64,000 nt of DNA from Aphanomyces cochlioides (GCA_019828595.1 JAHQRK010000002.1:186001-250000), one strand, 5' to 3'; positions 10,009 through 19,566 are shown, counted from the first letter of the stretch. The notes: generated by a model not told the origin, from the sequence alone. A program made the numbers and translations.

Positions 10009-10182
10009 TATCGTGAGACGCAGACGGAGAAGCTGTATAGAACGGCCTGTCATGCATCGTCTGTAGAACGACATCTGTGTTCTGTTCTCTTTCGTCATTT
10101 CATATATTCTACATCATCTCAGCCTAGATTGATAAGTCGATAATGCACTCACTTTTGAACTTCCATCCTCGAGCTCAAGACA
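10009..10182 (+). repeat. 3' LTR of gypsy A (174 bp)
   Basis: Same sequence as 5967-6138 apart from a few changes; it starts TATCG where the 5' copy has TGTCG. It is followed directly by the TGGCC target duplication. Confidence 0.9.
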
Positions 10183-11127
10183 TGGCCATGTTACTCTCTG
10201 CCCGGCTGATTCCGATGAAGAGCCATTCGATCCATTCGAAGCCAACCTTGATCGCCGGGGATCAATACAGCTAAATCCAAGCCGTTTGCCCTCGCACACA
10301 CTTGATCGTTCACTTGAAGACTTGGGAGACCGATATCAGTCGTTGGTGGTCGCCACAGAGCCATCCAGCTTTTCCCGAGACTTTGCTTGGTCGATGGTCA
10401 ACGCTGTGAGTCACCTGGGGAGCGTTCTGCGGACCATCGTCAACAATCAACCCAAGTTCGCCGCCCAGTGGTGATGTCAGCAGCTGAAGTCCAAGAGACA
10501 CACGCCAAGTTGACACGCATAGTTAATGACTACTTGGCCCCTCCTCAGCCTTCTCCAGCAGACGGTCGTTTAAGTCTTGGCTGCATGTCAGATGGAAGTA
10601 AGTGCCAATTACCCGCTGATCGTTGCTACCTTCGCGCTGAGGGTGTGCACATCTCCACCCCTGGTCAGATGCCGCGTTGCTTTGGTCGATCTATCAAGCC
10701 AGGGTTGAACCGTCGCTGCCACCACAAGTGGCCTCGGTGCCAAATCCACAATCCAAAGTATCATGAAATCTTCAGCAGCTACCCCGGCCACGTTCATCGC
10801 TCAACTGGTTTGGTTTCCAGCCGCAGTGCTTTGCTTTATGACATTGAGAAGGACTATGGCAACCGCGAGCACGATGTCATTCAAGGTGGTCAGCGGGTGA
10901 TCCTCCAGGGCCCGCATTTTCCCACAGCACACTCATTTGCTCATCACTCGCGCCGTCTCCAGGAGTTCGACACGCTCTTGGAGTCTCTGAACGACCCGGA
11001 CGTTGATACTCAAGGCCCAGCAGGCCCGCCAGACCAGCATCCTGGTCCACAGGGACCACGCGGTCCCCACAATCCACCTGGTCCGCCACCAATGTCGGCC
11101 GGCGGACCAAGTGCCATTTCAGTTTAG
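10183..11127 (+). pseudogene. Antisense ORF of gypsy D, second part
   Basis: Continues the frame cut at 5966. About 95 residues lead to a TGA at 10472-10474; a second frame begins at the overlapping ATG (10474) and runs 217 residues to 11127. The product has a Cys/His-rich middle (R-R-C-H-H-K-W-P-R-C) and a Gly-Pro-rich, collagen-like tail (G-P-A-G-P-P, G-P-Q-G-P-R-G-P). It lies opposite to D and between integrase and the 3' LTR. No family was recognised. The overlap TGATG could be an old frameshift. A captured host gene is another possibility. Confidence 0.5.
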
Positions 11128-11422
11128 ATTTGCCAACCTTGACCCAACTTGATCGTAGGATTAGCGGTTAATCTTCACAATACATTTTCACTTCTTCATT
11201 TCCAAATGCAGATACAAAACAACATAAATCCATTCCAGCACAAGATTGATCTCCATTGAAGCAGATCAATCAATCACCATTCTCCATACCAAATTTCCAA
11301 GGTCAAAGATCACCACAATAATGAACGTAATCACCAAAACCTGCTCAGTAACTTCATCATTTTCACCGCCATGGCTAGGCCAATTCTCCCCTTTCGTCCT
11401 CTGTGCCAAGTTCCGCCTCCTC
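11128..11422. other. Noncoding part of gypsy D between the two opposing frames
   Basis: Nothing recognised: no LTR border, no open frame with known motifs. Confidence 0.4.
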
Positions 11423-12843
11423 CTAGGTTTCTTGTTCGTCTTCGTTATTCTCAACACCGCCCTCTGGGTCGACTGGTACATCAAATTCATTTTGTACCAT
11501 CATATCCAATCGATCCAAGTGTAGCCGGTCTCGTTCAAACTCATAAACCAAAGTAGAAGGAGGGAGTAAAATAGATGCAACCCATACCCAGGGGCCGTTC
11601 GCTTTGAGCTGTACCTCATATTCTCTGATATGATCCGTGTATCGCACGTCCCGTACTCCAAACACTTGTTGTTCATCTGGATCTGGCTCAAAGGAGTCGG
11701 GGGGTACATTCAAGCCTTCGTCGAAGTCTACTGGGGGTTGATCATATAGAACCTCTGTTGGCCTGAGTTGGAAAAGCCGCTGTAGTTTGAGACGGGAATC
11801 ATGCACATCGGCGTGGAATCGATGGTTCCTCAACGCCAACCTTCCTCGAATCTCCAGCACACTTGCGTATCCATGCCTCTTTTCCAATACTCGAAAGGGT
11901 CCGTGCCATAAATGTGCCAACTTCTTCTTCACACCGGGCTTCACTTGATCTATATACACCCACACCAGATCGCCAATTTTAATTCTGTCATTCACTGTGT
12001 CGGGCAATCGAGAGTTGTGGGCTTCGGCGCGTTTGGCCACGGCTTGACAAAGCAATTCGTGCGCCATAGCTTTGCAGAACAAGTGTTGTTGATGTAATTG
12101 GGATCGCCAGCGGTGCGCTTCATGGTCGCCACTTCTCGTGGGGGGCAAACTAGCCGTGATTGTCGTAAACGGGTCCCACCCGTGCATGAGGAAGAACGGT
12201 GTATCTCCTCGAGTTGCTGAAGGGGTGGTGTTGATCGCAAACGTAAGTCGAACAGCATACTCGTCCCAATCCCTTTGTCTCAGGTCGGTCACATAGAGTT
12301 TCACCGATCTCACCAGCATTTGAATCGCTCGCTCGGCTGTTCCATTGGCCTGCGGCCGATAAGCTTTGGTCGGCATGGAATCTTGGCCGATCATTTTCAT
12401 GAAGTGAGTGAACACCTCACTCATGAATGAGGATTCGCGATCGTGCCGGACTTCTTTGCAAGCACCGAATCGGACAAAAACGGTCTCCTCAAAGGCTTTG
12501 GCCAACGTATGTGCCGACCTATCTGGGGTTGGTTTGCACATCACATAGCCCGTGAAGTTGTCGACGAACACCACTAGCTGCATATTTCCCCCGAAGGATC
12601 GGGGAAGGTCGGTAGCTATGTCGAAGTTGATGAGCTCTAGCGGCTCTTGGGGCACTAAATTTCCAGGGGAACGCGCTTGGGCGGTAGGCGGCGGGCCTCC
12701 TGATGCACACGTTTCACAAGCAGCCACATAAATTTTCGCATCAGTGTACATTCCAGACCAATAAAAGTGCCTTCAGAGTCGTTCGTACGTGGTGTGGGAC
12801 TTGAAATGCCCACCTTCAACGCTGTCGTGGCAGTGATGTAGGG
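11423..12843 (-). pseudogene. Integrase of gypsy D, 5' end lost at the inversion breakpoint
   Basis: From 12843 downward the minus strand reads the HHCC zinc region (L-H-H-C-H-D-S-V-E-G-G-H, then C-E-T-C), the D,D,E core (N-F-D-I-A-T-D, R-H-D-R-E-S-S, N-G-T-A-E-R) and a C-terminal part with V-R-D-V-R-Y followed by V-W-V-A-S, similar to a degenerate chromodomain. A TGA lies in frame at 12772-12774 (an Arg CGA to TGA change would explain it). After that stop the frame is open for 442 codons. Upstream of 12841 the sequence changes to Gag of a different element (B). The matching upstream pol is at 36.6-41.85 kb. Confidence 0.8.
12841..12843. other. Inversion breakpoint 1 (B gag joined to D integrase)
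   Basis: On the minus strand B gag reads up to ...agata, then CCC, then D integrase tacatcac... The same CCC is at 41852-41854 in the reciprocal junction. The triplet is the microhomology shared by both joins. Confidence 0.8.
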
Positions 12844-13539
12844 TATCTTCCATTGTTTCCGAGAGTGAAACTATGCGCTCGCTCAAAGTCTAGAGCTACT
12901 TGAATGGCTTCGGTTACTGATTCACATCTTCTATATTGAACTTCTTCTCTTGTTCTTGTTCGTAGGCCGCGTTGGAAAAAGGATATCTTGTCGCGCTCGG
13001 TCATGTCTTGGACTTGAGTGCAAATACGGTGGAACTTGCCGACATAGTCCATTAAATTGGCGCAGTTAGCTTGCTTCAACTCGTAAAGTTGGTCGCGGAT
13101 GCGGTCTTGTAAGTCATCGGGCTCGAATTCATATCGGAGTTCTTCTTCGAGTTCGAGGAGTGTTTTTGGTGGTTCGCCACTTGTACGTAGGCGGTCTTGA
13201 TACCAGGCTGCTGCTAAGCCGAAAGTTGGCTACGACCATGGCAATGCATCTTGTATGCGTCTCTTGATTCAGTTTAGGGTCGATGTTTTTCGCCTTGAAA
13301 TATGTGTTTACTTGATGTATGTATAGACTTATGCTTTCATCCATTCTTCCGTGATACTTCGGCATTGTAAGGCCTTCAACTTTGTATTCTTGACCACGTC
13401 GACTTTCTTCATGTCGCTTGTTGCTTTCTTTTTGGACTTCAACTTGAAGGGATTGTGTCTTGGAGACTTCTTCCAAATTTTTCTCTAATCTATGAATTGT
13501 TTCTAACATTGTTGCAAATAATTGCTCTAATTCTACCAT
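12844..13539 (-). pseudogene. Gag of gypsy B, N-terminal and capsid part
   Basis: The ATG at 13539 begins a coiled-coil segment (L-E-Q-L-F, then H-R-L-E-K-N-L-E-E-V) and leads into a typical Ret_gag core (Y-H-G-R-M-D-E-S, then W-Y-Q-D-R-L and L-E-E-E-L-R-Y-E-F). A frameshift near 13215 separates the two parts. Reading resumes through F-F-Q-R-G-L-R to N-N-G-R-Y-P, where the sequence is cut by the inversion. The frame continues exactly at 41855 on the + strand (G-S-S-R-H), where the zinc knuckle follows. Confidence 0.75.
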
Positions 13540-13649
13540 CTTTTTTTTCTGATATTATTTTTCTTGAAAGTGTTTTGTTTCGAATTCTTTTTCTAACTTT
13601 GTTCTATTTTCTTTTTTTGCTGTCTTTTTGTTTTCTTAAAAAGACTAAG

Positions 13650-14037
13650 CTATTCTTTTTCTATTTTTTGACCTTTCTTCGTCTTCGACGTGGATTTCGC
13701 TTTTTCTTGATTTTGATTGGCTGCTTTCTTCTTGAGGCGGGCTGCGCGGTAATTGATGATGTCGCGGTCGAGGGTCCCACTGATCAGATATTCGACTTGA
13801 GTGTTGCGCCGGATAAGGTTATCCGTAAGAGCTTGCAGTACGTTGCGCGCGTCGGAGTTTTTTTGCTTCAGGGATTAGGGCACGCAGTTTCTTGATGACC
13901 ATGCTTTGGAACGAGCAGAGTCGGTAGATGTCAGCACGCAACTTGATCGCTTCGCTGGGAGTCGAGAACAAATCCGCGATAGATTCGGCAGCCGCTAATT
14001 GGTGTACGCTTGAAACGCGATTGTTGCTTCTAGGCAT
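13650..14037 (-). pseudogene. Leader ORF of gypsy B
   Basis: Starts with ATG at 14037 (M-P-R-S-N-N) between the primer-binding site and gag. It is mostly helical with an A/K/Q-rich tail. A one-base frameshift in an A run near 13875 separates the first 55 residues from the rest, which ends at TAG 13650-13652. No domain was recognised; it may be an N-terminal Gag part. Confidence 0.4.
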
Positions 14038-14282
14038 CTATAGATCACTCTTAGACTGTGTATGGATTATGCACAAGACTAGTACATTACTCCTTCAGTC
14101 GAGTGGCAATTCTGCTCAAAAGAGACTAACAACGTGGACCCACTCGTAGAGAAATACTGTGATGTCGAGTAAAATGACCACACAACCGCTTCGAGAAGAC
14201 AGTTGAAATACCTTGGCGAACAAGGTTGAGAGACAGGGACAGAGAGGGACACCCAGGGACAGAGGGGAAAAGGTAAAGGCAA

Positions 14283-14300
14283 CCAAGAAGTGCTACCAAA
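14283..14300 (-). promoter_or_regulatory. Primer-binding site of gypsy B
   Basis: On the minus strand the LTR is followed after two bases by TGGTAGCACTTC. It shares the ten bases TGGTAGCACT with the site of element F (60404 onward). A tRNA ending ...AGTGCTACCA would pair with it; which tRNA is unknown. Confidence 0.6.
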
Positions 14301-14514
14301 TGTAGCAAACTAGGCAGAGGAAGGCAAATTGTAGAATGAATTATATCTCAACTTAACTCTAATCTAGCACATCCTTGTAACTTTAAGCCACATACTATTG
14401 TCACATCGCTTTGGTTGGTGTTGAGGGGCGTTTACGCTAGTTTTCTAAGTCGTAAACTGCGTTACAGCATTCAGCCGAAGTCCTGAGCCAAACCGGTGGC
14501 TCAGGATCGCTACA
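14301..14514 (-). repeat. 5' LTR of gypsy B (214 bp)
   Basis: Begins TGTAGCGATCC on the minus strand and ends GCTACA, a 6-bp terminal inverted repeat. It is almost identical to the 3' LTR at 45856-46069, same length, opposite strand. Confidence 0.9.
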
Positions 14515-14660
14515 ACTTGGCTCTACTTTTATTGGCCTGTGCAACCAGCGCTTGCTATAAATTGTGTTGAACATGTTGGTAAGATAGAGACATACCTCAA
14601 GAACTCGAACAAGGATTCGACTGGGAAGGAAACTTGTAAATTCTTCTCTAAAATTGTCAA
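14515..14660 (-). pseudogene. Family P paralog P2, linker exon and start of exon 3, cut by element B
   Basis: Minus strand: linker exon (Q-C-D-L-T-I-L-E-K), intron 2 at 14555-14595 (41 nt, gtatgt...tttatag) and the first codons of exon 3 (Q-A-L-V-A-Q-A-N-K-S). Element B begins inside exon 3 at 14514. The rest of the exon is at 46070 on the + strand. A 4-base deletion relative to the copy at 46 kb shifts the frame of the linker exon. Confidence 0.7.
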
Positions 14661-14864
14661 GTCGCATTGCCTAGAGGAATAGAGCTCTAAACTTTGATAA
14701 ATGCAACTTGCTTTGAAAATACACATGAAATGCTCCATGTTGGTAGATCCACTAGCTTGACTGTACAGGATACCTGAGCATGGAGACAATAGAAAAGTTT
14801 TAAAGCTCAACGATAAAATGGACGTCAGACAATGTACACATTAATCTTATGAGCGTAGCAAAAT
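14661..14864. other. Family P flank
   Basis: Contains the 3' end of intron 1 of P2 on the minus strand; no further exon was recognised. Confidence 0.35.
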
Positions 14865-15616
14865 CTATTCCATTTCTTCAATCGTAAGATCAAATGAACG
14901 AAGAAAATTCGGCTTATGACAACGAACTTTGATCGCAACAACCTCTTCAATATGCACAGCACAAGCCAGATATTGCATAGCCCCGCTTGATACAGTACGC
15001 GCATGCTCTTTAGCACCAATTTGTAGCACTAGATTACTTTTTGCATGCCCGCAACCTCGAATTTCATACACCCCACTTTTCATAATAATGGGGCTAGTTT
15101 CAGTGGCATCCAAGCAGAGATACCGGGAGTTCATATTCGACTGGGGCAGCCAGTATACAATCTCACTGGACGGTATTGTCAGCTTGAGATTGGCTGTCTT
15201 TTCGACAAGGTCGATAACATATCCATTGACTTGTTCGCCATTTGGAAGTGCAGTTGCGACGAGAAGATGTGAGACGCCATTGCCATCCACTGTGAGATCC
15301 ATTTCGACAATCTTGTCTGGTCCACTGTCAATTGTTGCCATCAAATAGGATGCAAAATCCAAGAGGAAAACACGCGAACGTGTCTTTTCTCGTGGACAGA
15401 GTTGCGTCACTTTAGCTTCCCTGATTCATTTAGTCATACTATCATGTAAATGGTTTCGTACCACATTCGAAATGCATGCATCGACTGAAATCGAACGGTG
15501 AGCTTTGCATCAGTCGGCAACAAAGTCATCCAAAACATATCGCAGTGCGATGGAAACTTCACCACTTGGTATGTACTAGACGATCCCGTTTCTTCTTGAT
15601 ACCGCACGACGATCAA
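14865..15616 (-). CDS. Family P paralog P3, 5'-truncated
   Basis: Exon 1 carries the N module (V-K-F-P-S-H-C-D-M-F) to the split Trp codon. Intron 1 is 15421-15461 (41 nt, GT-AG, phase 2). The join reads W-E-A-K-V-T-Q and stays open for 185 codons through linker, M module (E-M-D-L-T-V-D-G, then S-H-L-L-V) and C module (S-G-V-Y-E-I) to TAG at 14865. Intron 2 is absent but the frame is continuous there. No ATG exists upstream: near 15603 the gene meets an inverted fragment of another copy (P4), so the true start is lost. A weak TTG at 15616 is the only candidate. Confidence 0.6.
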
Positions 15617-15851
15617 AGCTTTGACTCAGTACAAGTAGGTATTGCTTACACAGAAAGCAAAACCAACACCAAAAATCTTACTGGATGTGTTTATCAACAA
15701 CACTTGGAAGCACGAGTATCGACTTGAGAAGAACGAGAGCCAAATCGAAAGCACTGTGACCATGGAAATTCCACTACACTCGAATTTGCGCTTGTATGTT
15801 TCCTACCTTGGTACATCGGCCAGTTTGAATTGGCTCCTCAAGAAGTTCTAG
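15603..15851 (+). pseudogene. Family P fragment P4, C module only
   Basis: The + strand encodes a C module (T-T-I-K-A-L-T-Q-Y-K, a TAG, then V-L-L-T-Q-K-A-K-P) ending L-L-K-K-F and TAG at 15851. It is nearly identical to the C module of P15 at 59273-59536. It starts abruptly head-to-head with P3. Confidence 0.7.
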
Positions 15852-16126
15852 ACAGATAAGCGGTGAGTAATATACTCGCTGCAGTCTCCATTTCGAGAGA
15901 TTTGCGCTGCTTTCTCAAGCGACAGATCTCCTCCGTGGATGCGCCATTTCTTCCACGAGATCGAGATGCAACGGCCCGCTACACATTGCATCGCTATTAG
16001 TATTGTATGTAACCAATGGCTAGAGTACACTGGCTTGTATTCTTTTTGAGTAATGCGGCAAGCTTTTGAGGTCATCTGGCCAGCTATAACATCGAAACTA
16101 TATTTGTCAATTGCTCGTGAGGACAA
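15848..16126 (-). pseudogene. Possible family P fragment P5 (N module and linker)
   Basis: A 92-codon minus-strand frame with a weak N-module look (I-D-K-Y-S-F-D-V) and a stretch similar at DNA level to the + strand near 59165-59205. No complete module can be defined. Confidence 0.3.
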
Positions 16127-16174
16127 AACTCTATTTATGAGGATTTTTTAGTTTGGAAATCTCTAGATCAGTTT

Positions 16175-16873
16175 TCAACGGTCAATTGATAAAGAACCAA
16201 TTTCATTTTGGCCAAAAATGGTCACATAAAAGACAGTAGCTGTCGAGATTGTAATCGACCTTTCAAATGACTTTGGCTCGTCGTCCTCGATTGTCCAAGC
16301 GAGCTCACCATCGTCGTTAAACCACGTCATATCTCCGCAGTCGTAGCCAAGTCCTTCGATGCGATACTTGCCAACTTTAAAGTGCTCGATTTCATTCTGA
16401 GAGAAACTCAATTCCAAACGACATGTGCTCCATATCCCACGTCAGACTTTCGTTGTCGGTACAATACTTCGAGTGAGCACGACGTGTGACTTTGAAATAT
16501 AATGCATCAAATTTTGGTAGTTTGCCTTGCAATTCTCATCACGTAGAGCTTGGTCCATTGGTTGCTCCATCAAACAAAATTCGTATTCACCAATTCGCTC
16601 TCCGACTGAGTGGATCGTGGTCACGAGAAGGTGGAGACCGCCATTGGGACCTTGTTTTAGATCCCATCGCACGAAGTTTTGAGCTTTGAGAACCTGGCGT
16701 ATCGCGGCAACTGCCAAAAGGTTGGTCTTCCCGAAGCTTGAGCTCCATCCCGGTGCTCTATTGAAATAGGAATTTGTAGCGATTTTCCTTACAAAATTTG
16801 GAGGAATGGTATTTTTTTCATTTGATAGGACAAAGAAAACAATAAGGCGGTTGAAAAATCTTGAGGTTTGCAC
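16175..16873 (-). pseudogene. Family P paralog P6 (linker, M module, C module)
   Basis: The minus strand holds T-N-L-L-A-V-A-A, the M module (W-D-L-K-Q-G-P-N, then L-H-L-L-V, then Q-P-M-D-Q-A-L-R-D-E) and a C module (V-G-K-Y-R-I-E-G-L-G-Y-D-C-G-D-M) ending TGA at 16175. M and C are in different frames; the break is near 16470. The closest relative in the window is P14 at 48.9 kb, which shares the same M and C motifs. Confidence 0.65.
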
Positions 16874-17005
16874 GGTTGAGGAATAAAGAGCTTTGTCAAA
16901 ATTCTATTTCTGTTCTGTCAATTGGAATCGAATAGCACTGTCGCATTCATGTTTAAAGGACTCCTGAACGCTCGCTGCACTCAATTTACAATTTGCCAGG
17001 TTCAA

Positions 17006-17932
17006 ATGACTGACAATAATGTGCCATCACCTCGACAGAAACCTTTCATTTCATACTCGAATGTCAAATTTGAATCCGAACCGCACGACGAATTTTCAGT
17101 TCAATTCAAGTACGACGCTCAAGGAGACTCTCCTGCGTCTCTAATTGTTGAATCCAAGCGCTCCAAGTTGTGGTTTGATGCGAGCTCTGAATTCCCCCGA
17201 GTTTTAACTGTTCAATTAGGTCTACTCGAGTGGATTCTCTCCAAAACATGAGCGGCAATTCAATCCCTCCAATGGTGAATTGCGCTGTGGTCGAAATTTT
17301 ACAGGTATGGCGAGCATACTTGGTCTTTCTTCATGTTGATTTGTCTCTAGGCATGGTTGTCTCGATCTGCAAATGGCCATGGGATGGTGGATGTGAAACG
17401 CTCTAGTAGCGGCATGTTGCATCTTTTGATTGCGTTCAAAGACTCAGTAACTGGTCTTGAGAATCGATATTGGTGGACACTCCATCCTATAACTCCCAGA
17501 CGTGAAAAGAGTGATGCTGAAATGATGCTGCGTTTGTCCAAGCACTTGGAGCTCATCACAGATAACGATGAGCCAGTCGTACTTTCACTTACGGCCGAAA
17601 CATTTGGTCTAGGTCATTTTGTTGCCTGGAAAATCTGCCAAAGCTCCAAGCACTTTGTATTGTCCGATGGTGGCACAACAATCCAAGTTGCAAAGCCTAG
17701 CAAGTATCAAATGACGTTGATTGCACAAAAAGTTCCATGCACACTGAAGTACGACGTTTATGTCAACAGCACATGCAGTTATGAGATTCAAATTGCGACG
17801 AGTCCTTATACTGTGGAAAAAATTACAACTTTGGAAATTCCTGCCAACTCCAAACTTCGCTTCTATACAACCTCGTTGAACAATCCAGCAAGTTTAATAT
17901 TGCTGCTCAAGAAAATCGCCAGTGGCTCTTAA
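17006..17932 (+). CDS. Family P paralog P7, intact three-exon gene (277 aa)
   Basis: The best preserved member. Exon 1 (17006-17172) starts M-T-D-N-N-V and gives the N module (Y-S-N-V-K-F-E-S, then S-L-I-V-E-S-K-R-S-K-L-W). Intron 1 (17173-17219, 47 nt) splits the Trp codon; exon 2 (17220-17304) is the linker; intron 2 (17305-17350, 46 nt, phase 0) precedes exon 3 (17351-17932) with M (M-V-D-V-K-R, then L-H-L-L-I-A-F) and C (D-N-D-E-P-V-V-L-S-L, then Y-Q-M-T-L and L-L-L-K-K-I). Lengths of all exons agree with the frame. No signal peptide or membrane segment is seen. Function unknown; the C module may be a beta sandwich (inference). Confidence 0.7.
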
Positions 17933-18106
17933 CACGCTTTAAACCCCAGAGATAATCAAAGTAGCCTACATCAATCAGTTTTCGGAACTCTTTGTATAAA
18001 ATTGGACGTGTTCTAGACAACGCTTCTCTCAAATTCACATTCGATCAAGTCACGCCATGTCCAATGCACACCAGAACCATTAAGGTAGGTTGAACCATTT
18101 CCAAAA

Positions 18107-18300
18107 ATGGCTGACGATAGCAAGACTGATGCCTCTTCCAATGTGAGATCGACCATTGTAGATTGGGTTCTCTTTCCATCCCACGAGGGCGTTTTCCGCT
18201 TTAAGCTCGACGTGTCGACGTCCGGGGCCATTATGCCGCGATGGAACTGAATGGTATTTTTTGAGAGGTTCTCTTGGCTTGTCTTTAATTATTACTGCAG
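18107..18300 (+). pseudogene. Family P fragment P8 (N module)
   Basis: ATG at 18107 opens an N module almost identical to P1 (V-L-F-P-S-H-E-G-V-F-R-F-K-L-D). A deletion after S-G-A-I-M moves it out of frame and it stops at 18250. The Trp-codon intron is still visible downstream (gtatttt...actgcag, about 48 nt), then the similarity ends. Confidence 0.65.
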
Positions 18301-18655
18301 GCTACAATGCATTTCTAGAATGCTTTATTTGCTGCATACATGCCTGAGATGTATTTCATTGAATCTCTCCCCCGAAGTTTGAGCTCTCGCAGCATCTTTT
18401 AGCTGAGCTCGTCAGGGCTAATAGGAAGTAAATTTTCAAATATGTTGTACTGTAATACCAAACCATGCTAACTTCATCAGGAGTCTCCTTCTTACACGGC
18501 ACAAGCCCGCCAGCTATTTAATGTCATCCTTTAGAGAAAGGTAACACTCAAATGACTCTTATGTTATCTTGACTATTAGATTTGGTCCATCAACTTTCTC
18601 TTTTTAGTGCTTGACACTCCTCGCTGCGTTTTTCGTTCGAAGCCTGCATAGTACA
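18301..18655. other. Stretch before copia-2, nothing recognised
   Basis: No open frame, module of family P, or repeat border could be supported. Confidence 0.4.
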
Positions 18656-18835
18656 TGTTGAGGCTTGAGGAATGTAATCTCAACTTCCACATTCTAGAAA
18701 GCTCTCTAAACTATGAAATGACTTGCGTGCTGCATATTCCAGAAGACAAACAAACGACAAAGAAGACCACTGAATTCACACTAGGCCTAGCTTTCATTCT
18801 AACTGCATAATTCACTTCCCATTTTTCTCTCTAGA
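18656..18835 (+). repeat. 5' LTR of copia-2 (180 bp)
   Basis: Starts TGTTGAGGCTTGAGG and ends TCTCTAGA, directly followed by the primer site. Its first 92 bp match 33640-33731. Confidence 0.8.
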
Positions 18836-18847
18836 GGTTACGAGCCC
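18836..18847 (+). promoter_or_regulatory. Half-tRNA primer-binding site of copia-2
   Basis: GGTTACGAGCCC directly follows the LTR. It is one base from GGTTATGAGCCC, the complement of the initiator tRNA-Met anticodon stem-loop, the internal primer site type used by Drosophila copia. Confidence 0.6.
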
Positions 18848-19038
18848 TCTACCGCCGCCGCTGCCGCCGCCGCTGTTGACCGAGCCTCCGACGCCCGATC
18901 AACACCCGTCCGCCGCCAAGCCGTTACATCCGCGCCCCGCGTTTTTTCCTGCGGCCGCCGCCTACCGAGCCCCGAGCCGAGCCAAAAGTCGCCGTAGCGT
19001 GCGCAGAAGACCTTCAACACTAGCAGCACTACAGATCC
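18848..19038 (+). repeat. GCC-rich leader of copia-2
   Basis: Imperfect gcc/cgc triplets (for example ccgccgccgctgccgccgccgc) in the untranslated leader. A similar GCC tract occurs in the copia-1 leader (19366-19428). Confidence 0.5.
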
Positions 19039-19087
19039 GGGAGTGACAGCAGGAGAGTCCATGCGAGACATTGGAGTTGGTTGAGGT

Positions 19088-19335
19088 TGTTGAGGAACGT
19101 GTCGACAGTGTGCGCCAAATATTTGATCCCCCCAATCAAATGTTTGGTGCACACACACGTCACTTAATCTAGCATTCTCCATCGTCTCATTGGCGACGGC
19201 CACACGCATTGCCGGCACGACTACACTGTCTACTTCAAGAACAAGCTTTCATTTTCACTTAGTTATACATATATTCTAGTGTAGTCTTACATTTTAGTCT
19301 AACTTGATAATCTCACTTTCCATTTCACCTCAAGA
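19088..19335 (+). repeat. 5' LTR of copia-1, left arm
   Basis: Starts TGTTGAGGAACG and ends CCTCAAGA; the ends are 7/8 inverted repeats. Same length as the 3' LTR. Confidence 0.85.
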
Positions 19336-19348
19336 GGTTCTGAGCCCC
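19336..19348 (+). promoter_or_regulatory. Half-tRNA primer-binding site of copia-1
   Basis: GGTTCTGAGCCCC follows the LTR directly, again one base from the complement of the initiator tRNA-Met anticodon stem-loop. The same site is present in the right arm near 31788-31800. Confidence 0.55.
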
Positions 19349-19566
19349 ACAACTCAGGACTAGCCGCCTCGCCGCCTCTGCACCGCCGCCTCAGTCGCCT
19401 CGCCGCCTCGCCGCCGACCGCCTGACCGTTTCAAGAAACCAATCAAGAGCTACATTACAGTTTCGCTTGTTTCTCCTTTTGTGAGATATCGGGTCAGTAC
19501 AATTGCGGGAAGAACTGTAAGTTTCTGATTGGCTGGCACTAAACTCCTAGTAGAGTTTGCCAATTT

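Larger units (their letters stand above)
5967..10182 (+). mobile_element. Gypsy element A, complete but decayed, nested in D
   Basis: Short LTRs (5967-6138, 10009-10182) enclose gag and pol in the order PR, RT, RNase H, integrase. The element is flanked by a 5-bp target duplication TGGCC (5962-5966 and 10183-10187). Joining the flanks without A restores the reading frame of the D antisense ORF, which confirms the borders. Two in-frame stops before RT and a one-base deletion before integrase disable it. Confidence 0.9.
4748..12840 (-). mobile_element. Gypsy element D, 3' half (integrase, antisense ORF, 3' LTR)
   Basis: Read on the minus strand this segment starts inside a Ty3/gypsy integrase at 12840, passes a region with an oppositely oriented frame, and ends with a 626-bp LTR (5373-4748). 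The matching 5' half lies on the + strand at 35960-41851: that half has an LTR of the same length and sequence family and stops just before its integrase. Element A is nested at 5967-10182. Without A, the two halves would make an element of about 9.8 kb. Confidence 0.75.
12844..14514 (-). mobile_element. Gypsy (chromovirus) element B, 5' half
   Basis: Minus-strand order: 214-bp LTR, primer-binding site, leader ORF, gag N-terminal part, then a break at 12844. The 3' half (rest of gag to 3' LTR) is on the + strand at 41855-46069. The base pairs outside the LTR (14515-14519) give CAAGT on the minus strand, the same 5 bases that follow the 3' LTR at 46070-46074. Confidence 0.85.

Noticed and set aside
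10981..11127. Host collagen-like gene
   Set aside because: The G-P-rich tail is short and part of a frame that lies inside gypsy D; no separate host context.
12751..12816. A natural gag-integrase fusion element
   Set aside because: The reciprocal junction at 41852 and the matching halves elsewhere show it is a breakpoint, not an element design.
13541..13700. T-rich stretch as a terminator or replication origin
   Set aside because: It lies between leader ORF and gag of element B and is simple low-complexity sequence.
14301..14514. Solo LTR of element B
   Set aside because: The two flanks do not form a 5-bp duplication; the primer site and gag follow, and the second CAAGT is at 46070.
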